A DNA stretch of 59,042 bases from a bacterium (lineage in GTDB: Bacteria; Vulcanimicrobiota; Vulcanimicrobiia; Vulcanimicrobiales; SCRA01), in contig SCRI01000026.1 of the NCBI GenBank assembly GCA_004298675.1, positions 1 to 59,042 on the forward strand, written 5' to 3'. Shown here one piece after another: positions 46,257-56,300 of the stretch; position 1 is the stretch's first letter, and every line of letters begins with the position of its first letter. A program made the translations under genes and the position numbers. A model generated the notes under the pieces. That model was not told where the DNA came from and made no database searches. It saw only the letters and a program-made list of their open reading frames with translations.

Positions 46257-46635
46257 CGGCCGCGTTCTGCACCGAGAGCTCCCAGCGGTAGCCATCGGGA
46301 TCGTGCAGCCACAGTCCCAAGTGCGGTGAGCCCGGACCCTCCGGCCCGATCTCCTCGCCCGGATCCTCCATCTCCACGCCTTTGCGGCGCAGCTCACGTA
46401 CGGCTGCGCGCAACTCACGCAGCGTATTCAGATGGAACGAAAGATGGTCGAGCGCTTCAGGATGTGGCTTGCCGCGAAAGAGCGCGATCGTCACGGCAGC
46501 GTTGCCGACGGCTACGCCGTCGGTGAAGTCGAACTCGTGACGCAGATTGAGCTTCTCGATCCACCAACGCGCGCTGGCTTTGGGATCGCGCACGGCCAAA
46601 CCGAAATGCCCGACGCTGCCGAGTTTGATGGGCAT
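46234..46635 (-). CDS. VOC (glyoxalase/dioxygenase-fold) family protein
   Basis: A 133-residue single-domain VOC protein with two beta-alpha-beta-beta-beta halves. Likely metal ligands are His in GHFGLAVRDP (about residue 10), His in ALDHLSFHLN and Glu in DPDGYRWELSV. The closing DPDGYRWEL motif is typical. Substrate cannot be assigned. It starts five bases after the aminotransferase stop and is probably cotranscribed with it. Confidence 0.85.
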   Translation of the reverse strand: MPIKLGSVGHFGLAVRDPKASARWWIEKLNLRHEFDFTDGVAVGNAAVTIALFRGKPHPEALDHLSFHLNTLRELRAAVRELRRKGVEMEDPGEEIGPEGPGSPHLGLWLHDPDGYRWELSVQNAAVTRPRRR

Positions 46636-46640
46636 GCGCG

Positions 46641-47858
46641 TTACGCGGTTTCGTCCTTATACTTCGGCAACGCCTCGCCGATGCGCGTCAAAGCCAACTG
46701 CAGATTCTCGATCGAGTTGGCGTACGACAGACGGATGTAGCCCTTACCGGCGGCACCGAACGCCGTCCCCGCCAGCGTCGCAACGCCCGCCTCTTCCAAC
46801 AGAAAACGCGCCAGCCGTTTCTCGTCACGCGCGACGCGTGAAACGTTGGGGAAAGCGTAGAAGGCACCCTGCGGCATCACGCAACTAAGCCCGGGAATGG
46901 CATTGAGCCCGGCGATCAGCACGTCGCGGCGGCGGCGGAACTCTTCATTCATACGCGTGACCGCGTCATCGGGCCCGGTCAACGCAGCGATGCCCGCCAT
47001 CTGCACGAACGCGGTGGTGCACGAGACGGTGTTGTTGAGGAAGAGCGTGACGGCGCGCGCGATCTCCTTAGGCAGCGCGGCGTAGCCCAGCCGCCAACCC
47101 GTCATCGCGTACGCCTTCGAAAAGCCGTCGACGATGATCGTGCGCTCGAGCATTCCGGGCAGCGAGGAGATGGAGAGAAACTGCGAGCCATAGATGTTGC
47201 GCGAGTAGATCTCGTCGGAGATCACGAGCAGATCGTGGCGTTGCGCGAGTTCGGCGATGCGCTCGAGGTCCTCGCGCGTCAACACGCCGCCGGTTGGATT
47301 GTGGGGCGAGTTGATGACGATGGCCTTGGTGCGCGGGCCGATCTTGGCAGCCAGCACGTCGAGATCCAAGCGGAAGTCGCGCGACTCCAGCAGCGGCACG
47401 GGAACCGCCTTCGCGCCGAGGTACCCCGCCGCCGAGGCGTACGCGGGATAGGCGGGATCGGCGTAGATCAGCTCGTCGCCGGGATCGAGCAGCGCCGAGA
47501 GGATGCACCAGATGACGGGCTTGCCGCCGGGACCCACGATCACGTTCTCCGCTTCCAGCGAGACGTTGCGCGTGCGCGAGAGATGGCGCGCGATGGTCTC
47601 GCGCAGCTCGTGGATGCCCGCTGAGGGCACATAGTGTGTCCAGCCGCACTCCATGGCCTCGGTAGCCGCGCGCTTGACGTGCTCCGGGGTATCGAAATCG
47701 GGCTCCCCGATCTCCAGGTGGACGACGGAGCGCCCCTGACGTTCCAACTCTTTGGCGCGCGCCATGACTTCGAACGCGGATTCGCCCCCAAGGCGGCCGA
47801 CGGTGGCGGCCAGGCGGCGCTCGACGGAAGGTGCCAACATCTCTCTCGTATTCCTCAT
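46641..47858 (-). CDS. Class I/II pyridoxal-phosphate aminotransferase
   Basis: About 405 residues, aspartate-aminotransferase fold type I. Motifs: VVHLEIGEPDFDTPEHVKRA, GPGGKPVIWCILSALLDPGD, VINSPHNPTGGVLTREDL, VISDEIYSRNIYG and VDGFSKAYAMTGWRLGYA, where Lys binds PLP. The C-terminal GYIRLSYANSIENLQLAL holds the substrate-carboxylate Arg. ATG at 47858 is used; ATG at 47840 is an alternative. It is divergent from the large repeat protein, 118 bases away. Exact amino-acid specificity is unknown. Confidence 0.92.
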   Translation of the reverse strand: MRNTREMLAPSVERRLAATVGRLGGESAFEVMARAKELERQGRSVVHLEIGEPDFDTPEHVKRAATEAMECGWTHYVPSAGIHELRETIARHLSRTRNVSLEAENVIVGPGGKPVIWCILSALLDPGDELIYADPAYPAYASAAGYLGAKAVPVPLLESRDFRLDLDVLAAKIGPRTKAIVINSPHNPTGGVLTREDLERIAELAQRHDLLVISDEIYSRNIYGSQFLSISSLPGMLERTIIVDGFSKAYAMTGWRLGYAALPKEIARAVTLFLNNTVSCTTAFVQMAGIAALTGPDDAVTRMNEEFRRRRDVLIAGLNAIPGLSCVMPQGAFYAFPNVSRVARDEKRLARFLLEEAGVATLAGTAFGAAGKGYIRLSYANSIENLQLALTRIGEALPKYKDETA

Positions 47859-47976
47859 TGTGGTCGTGCCCGTCGAGCAAGGCAAGCCGCGTAGGTTGCG
47901 GGTAGCGACGTGGCGAACGCCTAGCGCATCGCCACGGATCGGCGGGTGCCTATTACGACGTCGCCGCGGAGCGCTA

Positions 47977-50900
47977 ATGTCGACGCTTACGGAAATCTTC
48001 GCGCCGGGTGCGCAGCCTTTGGCCGAAGGGCTGAAAACCCTCACACTTTCTCCGGACCGCGCGGTCAAACCTGGAGAGACCGTTCGCGTTCGCTTTGCGT
48101 TCTCCAACGTTGGAAGCGCGATCGCCACCGGCGTGCGGGTGAAGCTGCGCCTGCCCGATCACGGGCGTTACGTTGCCAACTCCGCGCAGATCGACGAGAA
48201 CCGCTATCCCGACGAAGGCGGCACGACGCCGTTTTTGGCGGCTGCCGGCGGCGCGGTTCCGGATCTCACCCCCGGCGAGGCGCGCGTGCTCTCGCTCGAG
48301 TTTCGCGTCGAGGGGCCTATCGAGGACGGCACCCAGTTGGCCGCGCAAGCGGCGCTGGCCGCCGACGGCACGCCCGTCGTGGGCTCGAACGTGGCAACTG
48401 TGACGGTGCGAAGCCGCCCGCAGCTGCGCGGCGAGCTGACCGCGTTGACGATTGAGGCTCCGCACGGCAATCGGCCGGGTTCTGAGATCGCGCTGCGCGT
48501 CACCATCCACAACCACGGTCAGTCGACGGCACGCGAGGTCACCTTGGCCCTGCCCGTGCCGGATCGAACCGTCTACGTTGCGCGCTCCGTGCGCGTCGAT
48601 GGCCGCCAACTCGGCGAGAGTGCGGGCGAGCCCTTCCCCGTCCAGGAGCAACGCGTGGTCTGCGCGGCGCTTGCGCCTTCGCGCACGCTCGTCGTCAGCT
48701 ATGGCGTGAAGATCACGCAACCGCTCGCCGATGGCGCGCTGATCACCGCGCAGGGCTCGATCGGCGCGCGTGAGGAAGGTGAGTTCGAGCTGGCGCCCGC
48801 CAGCATCGAGGTGCGCTCCCCGGCCGAGTTCGGCGTGGGCACGGGCATCGAAGTCGATGCCGGTGAGGACGTCACGCCGGGGCAGCGGCTGCGCATCGGA
48901 GTCGGCTACCATAATGTCGGCAGCGGCACGGCCGACGACGTGCGGATCGCGCTGGCGCTGCCGGAGGGCCTGATCTACTCACCGGGCTCGACCACCGCGA
49001 ACGGGCGCGCCGCCGGCGACGATTTGGCCGTGCGCATCGCGGAGATCCCTCCGGGGGGCAGCGGGCGCGTCGCGGTCGAGGCCATCGTGGCCTCGCCGGC
49101 GCCGACTGGGCGCCGCCTGGCCGTGCGCGCGATGATGCAGTGGCGCGGCGGCGAGCGTGCCTTCGATAAAGTCCTGCGCGTGCGCTCGGCACCGGAGTTT
49201 CCGGAGGCCATCAATCGCTTCGAATTGCGCAGTTCCAACCACGCCGCGCCCGGCGAGGACGTGGTGGGGCGGCTGACGATCAGTAATGGCGGCACCGATT
49301 TGGCACGCGACGTGCGGGTGAGCGTCGCCGCCGGCGAGGGCTTGGAGTCCCTGCGCGTTCGCCGCGACGGTGCGACGCTCGAGATCGAGGACGGCAACGT
49401 GCGGATCGGCGACATGGCTCCACTGGAGCCGGTGCGCCTGGACGTCATCGCGCGCGTCTCCAGCCCGCTGCCCGACAAGAGCGAGTTGCGCCTGTGGGCC
49501 AAGGTGGCGGCGCAGGACGTCGCGGAGAGCGATGTGGGCTCGATCGCCGTCGTGGCTGTATCGCGCCCGCGCTTCCCACAGCAAGCACAGCGCCTGCGCG
49601 TGGCCTCCGAGCAGCCGGTGCGCCCCGGCAAGAGCGTAGAGGTTGCGTTCTCGATTCGCAACGAGGGCACCGATGCCGCGCGCGACGTGGCATTGACGCT
49701 GGAGTTGCCGGCCGAATTGACGCTTGAGAGCGTGGAGGGGGCGTCGCGGCGCGGCGAGCGGATGCTGGTGTTGGGCGCGGTGGAGCCGGAGGGCACGGCA
49801 TCCGGGACGTTGACGCTTGCGCTGACGGAGGGGGTGCGCGCGGGCACGCTGCTGCCGGTGGGGGCGCGGCTCGCGTGCGCCAACGGGCCCACCGCACTGT
49901 TGGAGCCGGTGGAGATCGCGGTGACCGCCGCGCCCTCGTTCGCCTCGGCTACCCTGCGGGTCGATCCCTCCGACGAGGCCTCGCCGGGGGAGATCCTCGC
50001 CTGCACGCTGGCGGCGCGCAACGACGGCGACGGGATCGCAACGCGCCTCACGCTCACCGTCGAGCCGCCCGCGCAAACTACGTATCTGCCCGGCTCCACG
50101 GAGATCAACGGCGTGGGCGTGGTCGACATCGCCGGTGCCTCGCCGCTCGTAGGCGGCCTGACGTTGGCGGGCGTCGCGCCGGGTACCGAGCTGGTGGTCG
50201 CCTGGCGCGCGGCGGTGAACTCGCCCGTGGAGCCCGGCAGTGAATTGGTGGCGCGGGCGCGCCTGACGTGGGAGGAGGGAGCGCTGCAGCTGGAGAGCAC
50301 GCCGGCAATCGTGCGCTCGCTCCCCGCCTTCGGCGTTGCCTCGCCGCTGCCGTTTACGGTCTTGGGGGTCGTGCTGCAGCCCCGCGTCGAGCGTTCAGTT
50401 ATTCCGGCGCCGGCGCCGGCATTAGCGGAAGCGCTTGCGGCGCCAGAGCCGCTGCGGCCGGAACCTCTACAACCGGAACCCCTACAGGAACTAGAGCCCG
50501 TACCGGCGTTGGAGGCGCCCACACCTCCGCCCGCGTCCGCCCCTGCGGCACCCTCGCTGCTCGAGAGCGTGGGCGGCAGCGTGGCGGCCGTTTCGGTCTA
50601 TTCGGCCGAGCGTCTCGGCCGAGCCCTCCGCTTGATCTCCGGCGTGGAGGGCGGCGCGCTCTTCCCGCACCTCTTTGCCATCCGGGCCTTCCTGCCCGAT
50701 CGCCTCATCGGCGCGCCGGCGTTGGAGGAGTTGCTGGAGGGCGAGCGCGAGCGGCTGCACGAGTTGCTCGATCATCTCTTCATCAAGTTGCGGCTGCCGC
50801 GTTACTTGGTATCGCAAAAGGACCTGGAGGACCGGCCAGCCCGCGCGGCTCTGATCGCGCTCATGCGTGGGATCGCAGAGCAGCATGGGGCTTCCAGCGA

Positions 50901-51243
50901 GTCCGTGCCGGCCGGATATGTGGTGTTGACGGGTGCGATCGGCACGGCGGAGGCAAGTGTTGCCGTGGATGATCTCGAGGGGGCCCCACTCGGCGGCGCG
51001 CGGCCGTGGCGGGCGCTGGCGGCGCTGCTGCCCACGGAGGGTGCAGGCGAGGTTGGATCGGCGTTGAGTGAGGCGCTGGCGGCCTACCGTATGCGTCTGC
51101 TGGAAGCGTTCGCCGATTTGGAGCGTCTGCCGCCCGGTGAGTTCCACCGCGTGCTTGCCGCACGCTCGCCCGAGCCGCTCGACGGCGCGCTCGAGCACGT
51201 GCGTCTGGTTGCAGCGCGTCTAGGGGAGCGCGCGACCGCGTAG
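47977..51243 (+). CDS. Large DUF11/CARDB-like repeat protein without signal peptide
   Basis: A 1088-residue protein; GGAG lies before the ATG at 47977. Residues about 1-810 hold at least six Ig-like repeats of about 130 residues. Each opens with a PGE/PGK motif and an N-x-G step: PGETVRVRFAFSNVGSAIAT, PGSEIALRVTIHNHGQSTAR, PGQRLRIGVGYHNVGSGTAD, PGEDVVGRLTISNGGTDLAR, PGKSVEVAFSIRNEGTDAAR, PGEILACTLAARNDGDGIAT. A Pro/Glu/Leu linker (about 835-870) leads to a helical C-terminal domain of about 215 residues with LLEGERERLHELLDHLF. No signal peptide or membrane helix is seen, which is odd for DUF11, a family usually found outside the cell. Function unknown. Confidence 0.8.
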   Translation: MSTLTEIFAPGAQPLAEGLKTLTLSPDRAVKPGETVRVRFAFSNVGSAIATGVRVKLRLPDHGRYVANSAQIDENRYPDEGGTTPFLAAAGGAVPDLTPGEARVLSLEFRVEGPIEDGTQLAAQAALAADGTPVVGSNVATVTVRSRPQLRGELTALTIEAPHGNRPGSEIALRVTIHNHGQSTAREVTLALPVPDRTVYVARSVRVDGRQLGESAGEPFPVQEQRVVCAALAPSRTLVVSYGVKITQPLADGALITAQGSIGAREEGEFELAPASIEVRSPAEFGVGTGIEVDAGEDVTPGQRLRIGVGYHNVGSGTADDVRIALALPEGLIYSPGSTTANGRAAGDDLAVRIAEIPPGGSGRVAVEAIVASPAPTGRRLAVRAMMQWRGGERAFDKVLRVRSAPEFPEAINRFELRSSNHAAPGEDVVGRLTISNGGTDLARDVRVSVAAGEGLESLRVRRDGATLEIEDGNVRIGDMAPLEPVRLDVIARVSSPLPDKSELRLWAKVAAQDVAESDVGSIAVVAVSRPRFPQQAQRLRVASEQPVRPGKSVEVAFSIRNEGTDAARDVALTLELPAELTLESVEGASRRGERMLVLGAVEPEGTASGTLTLALTEGVRAGTLLPVGARLACANGPTALLEPVEIAVTAAPSFASATLRVDPSDEASPGEILACTLAARNDGDGIATRLTLTVEPPAQTTYLPGSTEINGVGVVDIAGASPLVGGLTLAGVAPGTELVVAWRAAVNSPVEPGSELVARARLTWEEGALQLESTPAIVRSLPAFGVASPLPFTVLGVVLQPRVERSVIPAPAPALAEALAAPEPLRPEPLQPEPLQELEPVPALEAPTPPPASAPAAPSLLESVGGSVAAVSVYSAERLGRALRLISGVEGGALFPHLFAIRAFLPDRLIGAPALEELLEGERERLHELLDHLFIKLRLPRYLVSQKDLEDRPARAALIALMRGIAEQHGASSESVPAGYVVLTGAIGTAEASVAVDDLEGAPLGGARPWRALAALLPTEGAGEVGSALSEALAAYRMRLLEAFADLERLPPGEFHRVLAARSPEPLDGALEHVRLVAARLGERATA

Positions 51244-51244
51244 C

Positions 51245-51847
51245 ATGCTCTTGGCTATCTCGCCCGCACGCGCGGATGCCGCAATCGCACTGGCGATCCT
51301 CGCGGCGGTGGCGCTGGCCGTGGGCGGCCTCTGGCTGACGCGCATCGATCGCGCCGAGGTGTCCGCGCCGCCGCCGGTGCCGGATTCCATCGCTGTGGAG
51401 CCTCCGTCGATCCCGTGGTGGCGCGCCGCCGGCGCGGAGGTTCCCGGGGACGCCGCCGCGCGCACGGCATTGGTTGAAGAACTCGGGGCGGCGACGGATC
51501 ACGATGCCGTCACGCTGCTCGGGAGGGCGTGGCGTGAAGAGCGCGAGCCAGACGTTCGCGCCGCCGTGCTCGCCGCGCTGGCCTGGTGCGAAGGCGAGAT
51601 TCCGCTGGCGGTCTTCGAGCAAGCATTGGCCGAAGGCGGCGACGCTGAGCGCATCCTCGCCATCGAGGGGTTCGAGCGGCGCGGGCGCTACGAGCGCATC
51701 GCCGTTGCTCTCGACGACTCGTCCGACGTCGTGGCGCTCGCAGCCGCGCATGCGCTACATCGCGGCGGACGCGCTGATGCGCTCGCGGGTGCACGCGCGC
51801 GCCGCGGCGAGGGGTTCGCCGAGATGTTGGAGTTGCTGGAACTGTAA
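51245..51847 (+). CDS. Small membrane protein with HEAT-like repeats
   Basis: A 200-residue protein starting one base after the upstream stop. One transmembrane helix spans about residues 12-31 (AAIALAILAAVALAVGGLWL). A Pro-rich spacer follows, and then alpha-helical repeats rich in Ala/Leu/Arg: PDVRAAVLAALAWCEGEIPL, LAIEGFERRGRYERIAVAL, SDVVALAAAHALHRGG, resembling HEAT/PBS repeats. Probably a partner of the large repeat protein because of the one-base gap. Function unknown. Confidence 0.75.
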   Translation: MLLAISPARADAAIALAILAAVALAVGGLWLTRIDRAEVSAPPPVPDSIAVEPPSIPWWRAAGAEVPGDAAARTALVEELGAATDHDAVTLLGRAWREEREPDVRAAVLAALAWCEGEIPLAVFEQALAEGGDAERILAIEGFERRGRYERIAVALDDSSDVVALAAAHALHRGGRADALAGARARRGEGFAEMLELLEL

Positions 51848-51850
51848 GCG

Positions 51851-51865
51851 GCGGCGCTACGCCGC
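51851..51865. terminator. Short perfect hairpin between convergent genes
   Basis: GCGGCG-CTA-CGCCGC is a perfect 6-bp stem in the 9-base gap and the flagellin 3' end. It could serve both directions, but no T-run follows on either strand. Confidence 0.4.
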
Positions 51866-53161
51866 GGCGAACGACTGCTTCACCAGGGTGAATACTTGGT
51901 GGGAGTCGACGAACAGCGAGTGCAGCACGGCGGCCTGAACTTGTGAGAGCACTTGATCGCGCGTGAGACGCGTAGCGTCGCTGCCGATGTTGGCGTCACG
52001 GATCGTTGATGCCGCTGCCTGCAGCGAGGTTTGCTCGATCTGCGAGTTCGTTGCCTGCTCCTGCAGGCCGACTTCCTGCGCGCCCAGTTGTGCGCGCGCG
52101 CTCTCGACGAGTTGTAATGCGGTATCGATGCGCAGCAGCGCGTCGTTGACCGCGTACTCGTTGCTTTTGCCAGGCAGAATCGTGGAGCCGTCCGGCGAGT
52201 AGTTCGGCGGGAGGATCGAGATGTTCTGTAGCCCGAGGTCAGCGAGCTGGACGCTAGGCAGCGCCACCTGCAAGATGTCGCCTTCCGCGCCGCCGAGATT
52301 GATCTGCAGCGGGTGCGCGTCCATCTGTGCCGGGGTCGGCATCGGCGGGACGTAGGTAGCGAAAGCCATCGCCGTGCCTACATCCTGCGGTGAGAGATTG
52401 TTCAGCGTGAAGGATGCCTCGAGCTTCGTTCCACTGAAGTCGGTGATCGGAACGTTGATGAGAGAACCCATGCCGACCGGCACGAGTGACGTCGCGACCT
52501 GCTCCGGCCCGAAGTTCGGATCGGGGCTGTAGACGATCGTTTCGACCGTATCATTTCCGCCACTGTAGCCCGTGACGTGGATCTCGAAGTAGATCGGTGA
52601 AGCCGAGGCTCCCATGACAGGCACCGTGATCTGTGAGATCAGCTGGCCGCCGGTCGCGACGTTTGATCCCGGCGTCGACCCGTCGGGGTTGCGGCTGGGT
52701 GTGAGCATCTGAATGATCGGCAGTTGCGCTCTTAGCTCGGGCATGGCGAGGCTGCCGTCGAGAAGTTGACGTCCGTTGAACGAGGTGCGCTCCGCGATGG
52801 CATTGACCTCGTCCAATAGCGACGCGATCTCGGTTTGCATGGAGGTGAGGTCCTGCATACCGTTGAGGTCGGAGCCTGCCTGTATCGCCAAGTCGCGAAC
52901 GCGGGTCAAGATGTCCGTGACCGTTTGCAGCGCGCCGTCGGCGGTCTGCACCAGACCCTCGGCTTCTTGAACTCCCTGCAAACCCGTTTGGAGGCCGTTG
53001 ACCGTTGCCTGTTGGCGCTCCGAGATGGCCAGCCCGCTGGGATCATCGGCAGCCGACGATATGCGAAGTCCGCTCGACAGCCGGCGTACGGCAGTCGATA
53101 GATCCTCCATCGTTCGGCTTTGCCCAGACAGCACCGCGCCGCCCAGGCTGAGGACATCCAT
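51857..53161 (-). CDS. Flagellin
   Basis: A 434-residue flagellin. The conserved N-terminal D0/D1 region has LSSGLRISSAADDPSGLAIS, then ERQQATVNGLQTGLQGVQEA and DILTRVRDLAIQAGSDLNG. The C-terminal D1/D0 helix runs DALLRIDTALQLVESARAQL to QVQAAVLHSLFVD. The middle (about 155-335) is a variable beta-rich domain. The first residues MDVLSLGGAVLSGQSRTMED differ from the usual INTNxxAL start, and the tail extends about 20 residues further than typical. A FlgL-type hook protein is possible but less likely. No other flagellar genes are in the window. ATG at 53161 is preferred; the frame is open upstream. Confidence 0.88.
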   Translation of the reverse strand: MDVLSLGGAVLSGQSRTMEDLSTAVRRLSSGLRISSAADDPSGLAISERQQATVNGLQTGLQGVQEAEGLVQTADGALQTVTDILTRVRDLAIQAGSDLNGMQDLTSMQTEIASLLDEVNAIAERTSFNGRQLLDGSLAMPELRAQLPIIQMLTPSRNPDGSTPGSNVATGGQLISQITVPVMGASASPIYFEIHVTGYSGGNDTVETIVYSPDPNFGPEQVATSLVPVGMGSLINVPITDFSGTKLEASFTLNNLSPQDVGTAMAFATYVPPMPTPAQMDAHPLQINLGGAEGDILQVALPSVQLADLGLQNISILPPNYSPDGSTILPGKSNEYAVNDALLRIDTALQLVESARAQLGAQEVGLQEQATNSQIEQTSLQAAASTIRDANIGSDATRLTRDQVLSQVQAAVLHSLFVDSHQVFTLVKQSFAAA

Positions 53162-53238
53162 GTTACTCGTTCGACCCTTCCGTGGTTCGTAGACGAGAAC
53201 ACCCCACGACGCGTCCGCCGGGGGCCCCAGATACCATC

Positions 53239-53266
53239 TCATCGGCAGGCACGAGCCTCAGCTTCA
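53239..53266 (-). promoter_or_regulatory. Possible sigma-28 (FliA) promoter of the flagellin gene
   Basis: On the minus strand, TGAAGCTG (53259-53266) is followed after 12 bases by GCCGATGA (53239-53246). The FliA consensus is TAAAGTTT-N11-GCCGATAA, so the -10 matches seven of eight and the -35 five of eight, with one extra spacer base. The leader would be about 70 bases. Confidence 0.45.
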
Positions 53267-53374
53267 GCCGCGGATGCTCGTTCACCGTCAAGATACCTTG
53301 ATGGAAGCGTTCTGGATAAGGACAGTCGACGGCCTGCCGAACACGCACTAAGAAAGAACTTCATGTAGAATAGC

Positions 53375-56300
53375 ATGCGCGGCGGCCGCTCCGTTCCCAC
53401 GTTAATGCTCCTCTCTGGGCTGCTCGCTGTCGGCGGGTCGGTCTCGTTGGCGCTTGGCACCGGTGCGCCACCGAAGTCTGTTTCGGATGTCGAAGGTGTT
53501 CGCGCTCGTGCCGTGCGGCATGCGGCGCCGTTGAAGGCTCGTCAAGATGCAGTCTCTGTCGTTGTAACGCCGAAGCTGCGGCTCGTCCGCACGCCACCGC
53601 CGTATCCGATCAGGAACGTGTGGTTGCGGCGCCTGGCCGTGCGTGTAGCGGATAGCGTAATCCTCGGCGCCGGCGCGGATGTGGAGCCCGAGGCGGCAAC
53701 GGACTCGCTACCGCCTGCGCCGGGGGTACCTCTGGCATTAGCGCCTTCGCCGGTGGCGTCGGCGGCGCCCGGCCCAGCGGCGGCGCCCGCGTACTCGCGT
53801 CGCGGCGGTCCGCTTACCTTTCAAGTCACCGGATCGCTCACGGCAGGCGAGCGTTACTCCTCGAGCACGTTGAGCGGTTCGATGGCCACGACGCAGAACA
53901 GTCTTGGGCTCACGACCGTCATCGGGCGCAGAACGCCGCGCACCGCGTTCTCACTGCAAGTTCCAACCACCGCCGCAGGGCACAACATCAACCTTGGGCA
54001 GACGCAGGCGGAGTACGACACCACGACGGCGAGCCTCATTTACGGGCCGCAGAGCATCTCGGCCCTGGGTCTGCTGCCGCTTGGCGGCACGTTGCGTGGC
54101 CTGGGTCTGGTCAAACCGATCCGCGGTGGGGATCTCTTGTTCTTCGCCGGGCCTGGCTATGCCAATGGTACCGACGGGGTGCATGTGTACGGCATGCGTG
54201 AGCGCGTTCTGGTCCATGGCGGGCTCATCAGCATGGGCGTTTTCTCGGGCAGCAGCGAGGTTGGTGCGGGGCGCATCGCCGGGCTCGATCTCGGCTACGC
54301 CGGTACGCAAGGGCGTTGGAACGAGACGTTGGAGGCTTTGCTCGAGCGGACGAGCGGTATGGCGCAAGGCGGTGTGTTTACGGGCCTCGCGGCGCCGGTG
54401 TCGACGCCGGCCAATGCGTTTGCGTATCAAGCGCGCGTCGATTACGGCGGCCGCTCGTCGTACGTCTCGGCCACGCTGCGCAACCTCCCAGTGACGTTTG
54501 CCGCGTTCTCTTCAGGCTTCCAAGGCGATAGGCTCGCCTCGCTCACCGCGCGTACAGCAGCGGGGAGCAGTAACCTAGCGCTGCAGACGGCGCGCGAAAC
54601 GGTGGGCGCGGGGTTGGCGCAGGAGCTCAATACACGCACGACTTTCTCCATCGACCGCCCGCTCTGGAGATCGACGGACGCCTCGCTCTTCCTCACGGAC
54701 GACAAGCAGACGCTGGCGGATCAGCAGCTTTGGACCGGCGGCGCGATCGCGACGCTAACGACCACGCTGAAGAACGTCGGAATTCAGGTGAACGGGCAGC
54801 TGCAGCGCTCCACCTATGACATCGCGGCACCTTCGGCGCAGAGCTCCTATGGGCTCACGGCCACGGGCGCGCTCTTCAAGCGGTACCAATTGCAGTCGTC
54901 ATATCAGATCGCGCAGCAGACGTCGTTGGGAACGATCAATCGATCCCGCGTCTTTTCCGCCGGCATCTCGCGAACGTTCGGCCGGCTCGCCGTCAGCCTC
55001 GTGGACACGCTAACGCGGACCGTCACTCCCGCCACGGATAGCCTCAGTACACAGCCGGTTCTCGCGATCAGCCGAAGCCTTTCACCGGCGATCACCCTGA
55101 CGGCGCAGGCTGGGTGGCAGTCCAATCGCGACAGGCTCAACCCTCTTGCCAACGGACGCTCCGCCATCTTCAACATTTCGCTCGGCACGCCGTTCTCGTT
55201 CGGTAACGGCGCGGCCACCGGGCGTGTCGATCCGCACCTGCCGGCCACGATCAGCGGAACCGTCTTCAGTGAGTCGACGAACTTCACCGGATTGCAGGCC
55301 GTGGCAATGCCAACCGGCGTGGGCAACATCGGCGTAATTCTCGACGGAACGCAGATCCAGCGTACCGATGCGCAGGGCCGTTTCCAATTCCAGTTCGTCA
55401 AGCCGGGAAACCATTACGTCGCGCTCGACGATGCAGGGCTGCCGCGCGGTATGACGCCGCTGCAACCGTACCTGAACGTCACCGTGCAAGGCGGTCAAGT
55501 GGCGCAGGTCTCGCTCGGCCTCGGTTCGTACGGCGCGCTCGGAGGGCGCGTCGTGGGGAGAGATCGCGAAGGCCGGGTCTTCCCGCTCCCGGCGGTACAG
55601 CTCACGCTCGACAAGGATGCGCAGACGACCGTTACCGGACCGAACGGGTACTACGGCTTTGGCCGCCTGGGGGCTGGGCGCCACACGGTGAGCGTGCGCG
55701 TCGACAGTCTCCCCGCCGAAGTGGGCCTCTCCGGTGCTCCCGAGCGCGCGGTCTCCGTACAGCTCGGGCAGGTAACGGAGTTGGATTTCCTGGCGGAGCC
55801 GCTGGGATCGATCGCGGGCCACGTCGTGCCGCAGGGCACTCCGGTTAGCGCTGGTGTTGGTATCAACAATGCCTACGTGATCGCGGAGCCCGGCGAACAC
55901 GCTGCCATCACCAACGAAGACGGAAGCTTCTTGCTCGACAATCTGCCGCCGGGAACGTACACGCTCAGTGTCGACCCCGAGACGCTTCCAATGGATACGG
56001 CTGTCGCTTCCGGCCCAACGGCGCCGGTGGTTTTGGCGGCAAATCAAAAGATCACGGATGTCTTGTTCGAGGTCGGCGCCAAAGAGCGGCCGATCGTCTT
56101 CAGCTTCCAGCAAAGCAGCGCTCCGGTGGTGTTGGCCTCGCTCGCACGCGCAGAGTTGCCGCCGGGCGGCGTCACGAGCGTGCGTGTCTCCGCGAGCGGG
56201 CCGGTCTCGGCGATCGTGGCCCGCGGTCTCGGTGTGGCGACACCGCTTCAGTACGATCAGCATGCGAAAGCGTGGCTCGGAAACTTCGTCGTTCCACCAA

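Noticed and set aside
51857-53161. FlgL instead of flagellin
   Set aside because: The LSSGLRISSAADDPSGLAIS segment and overall length fit flagellin better than hook-associated FlgL.
53163-53348. A 61-codon minus-strand frame ending just before the flagellin ATG
   Set aside because: No family likeness, no ribosome-binding site, and it overlaps the possible sigma-28 promoter. It could be a leader peptide but I cannot support it.
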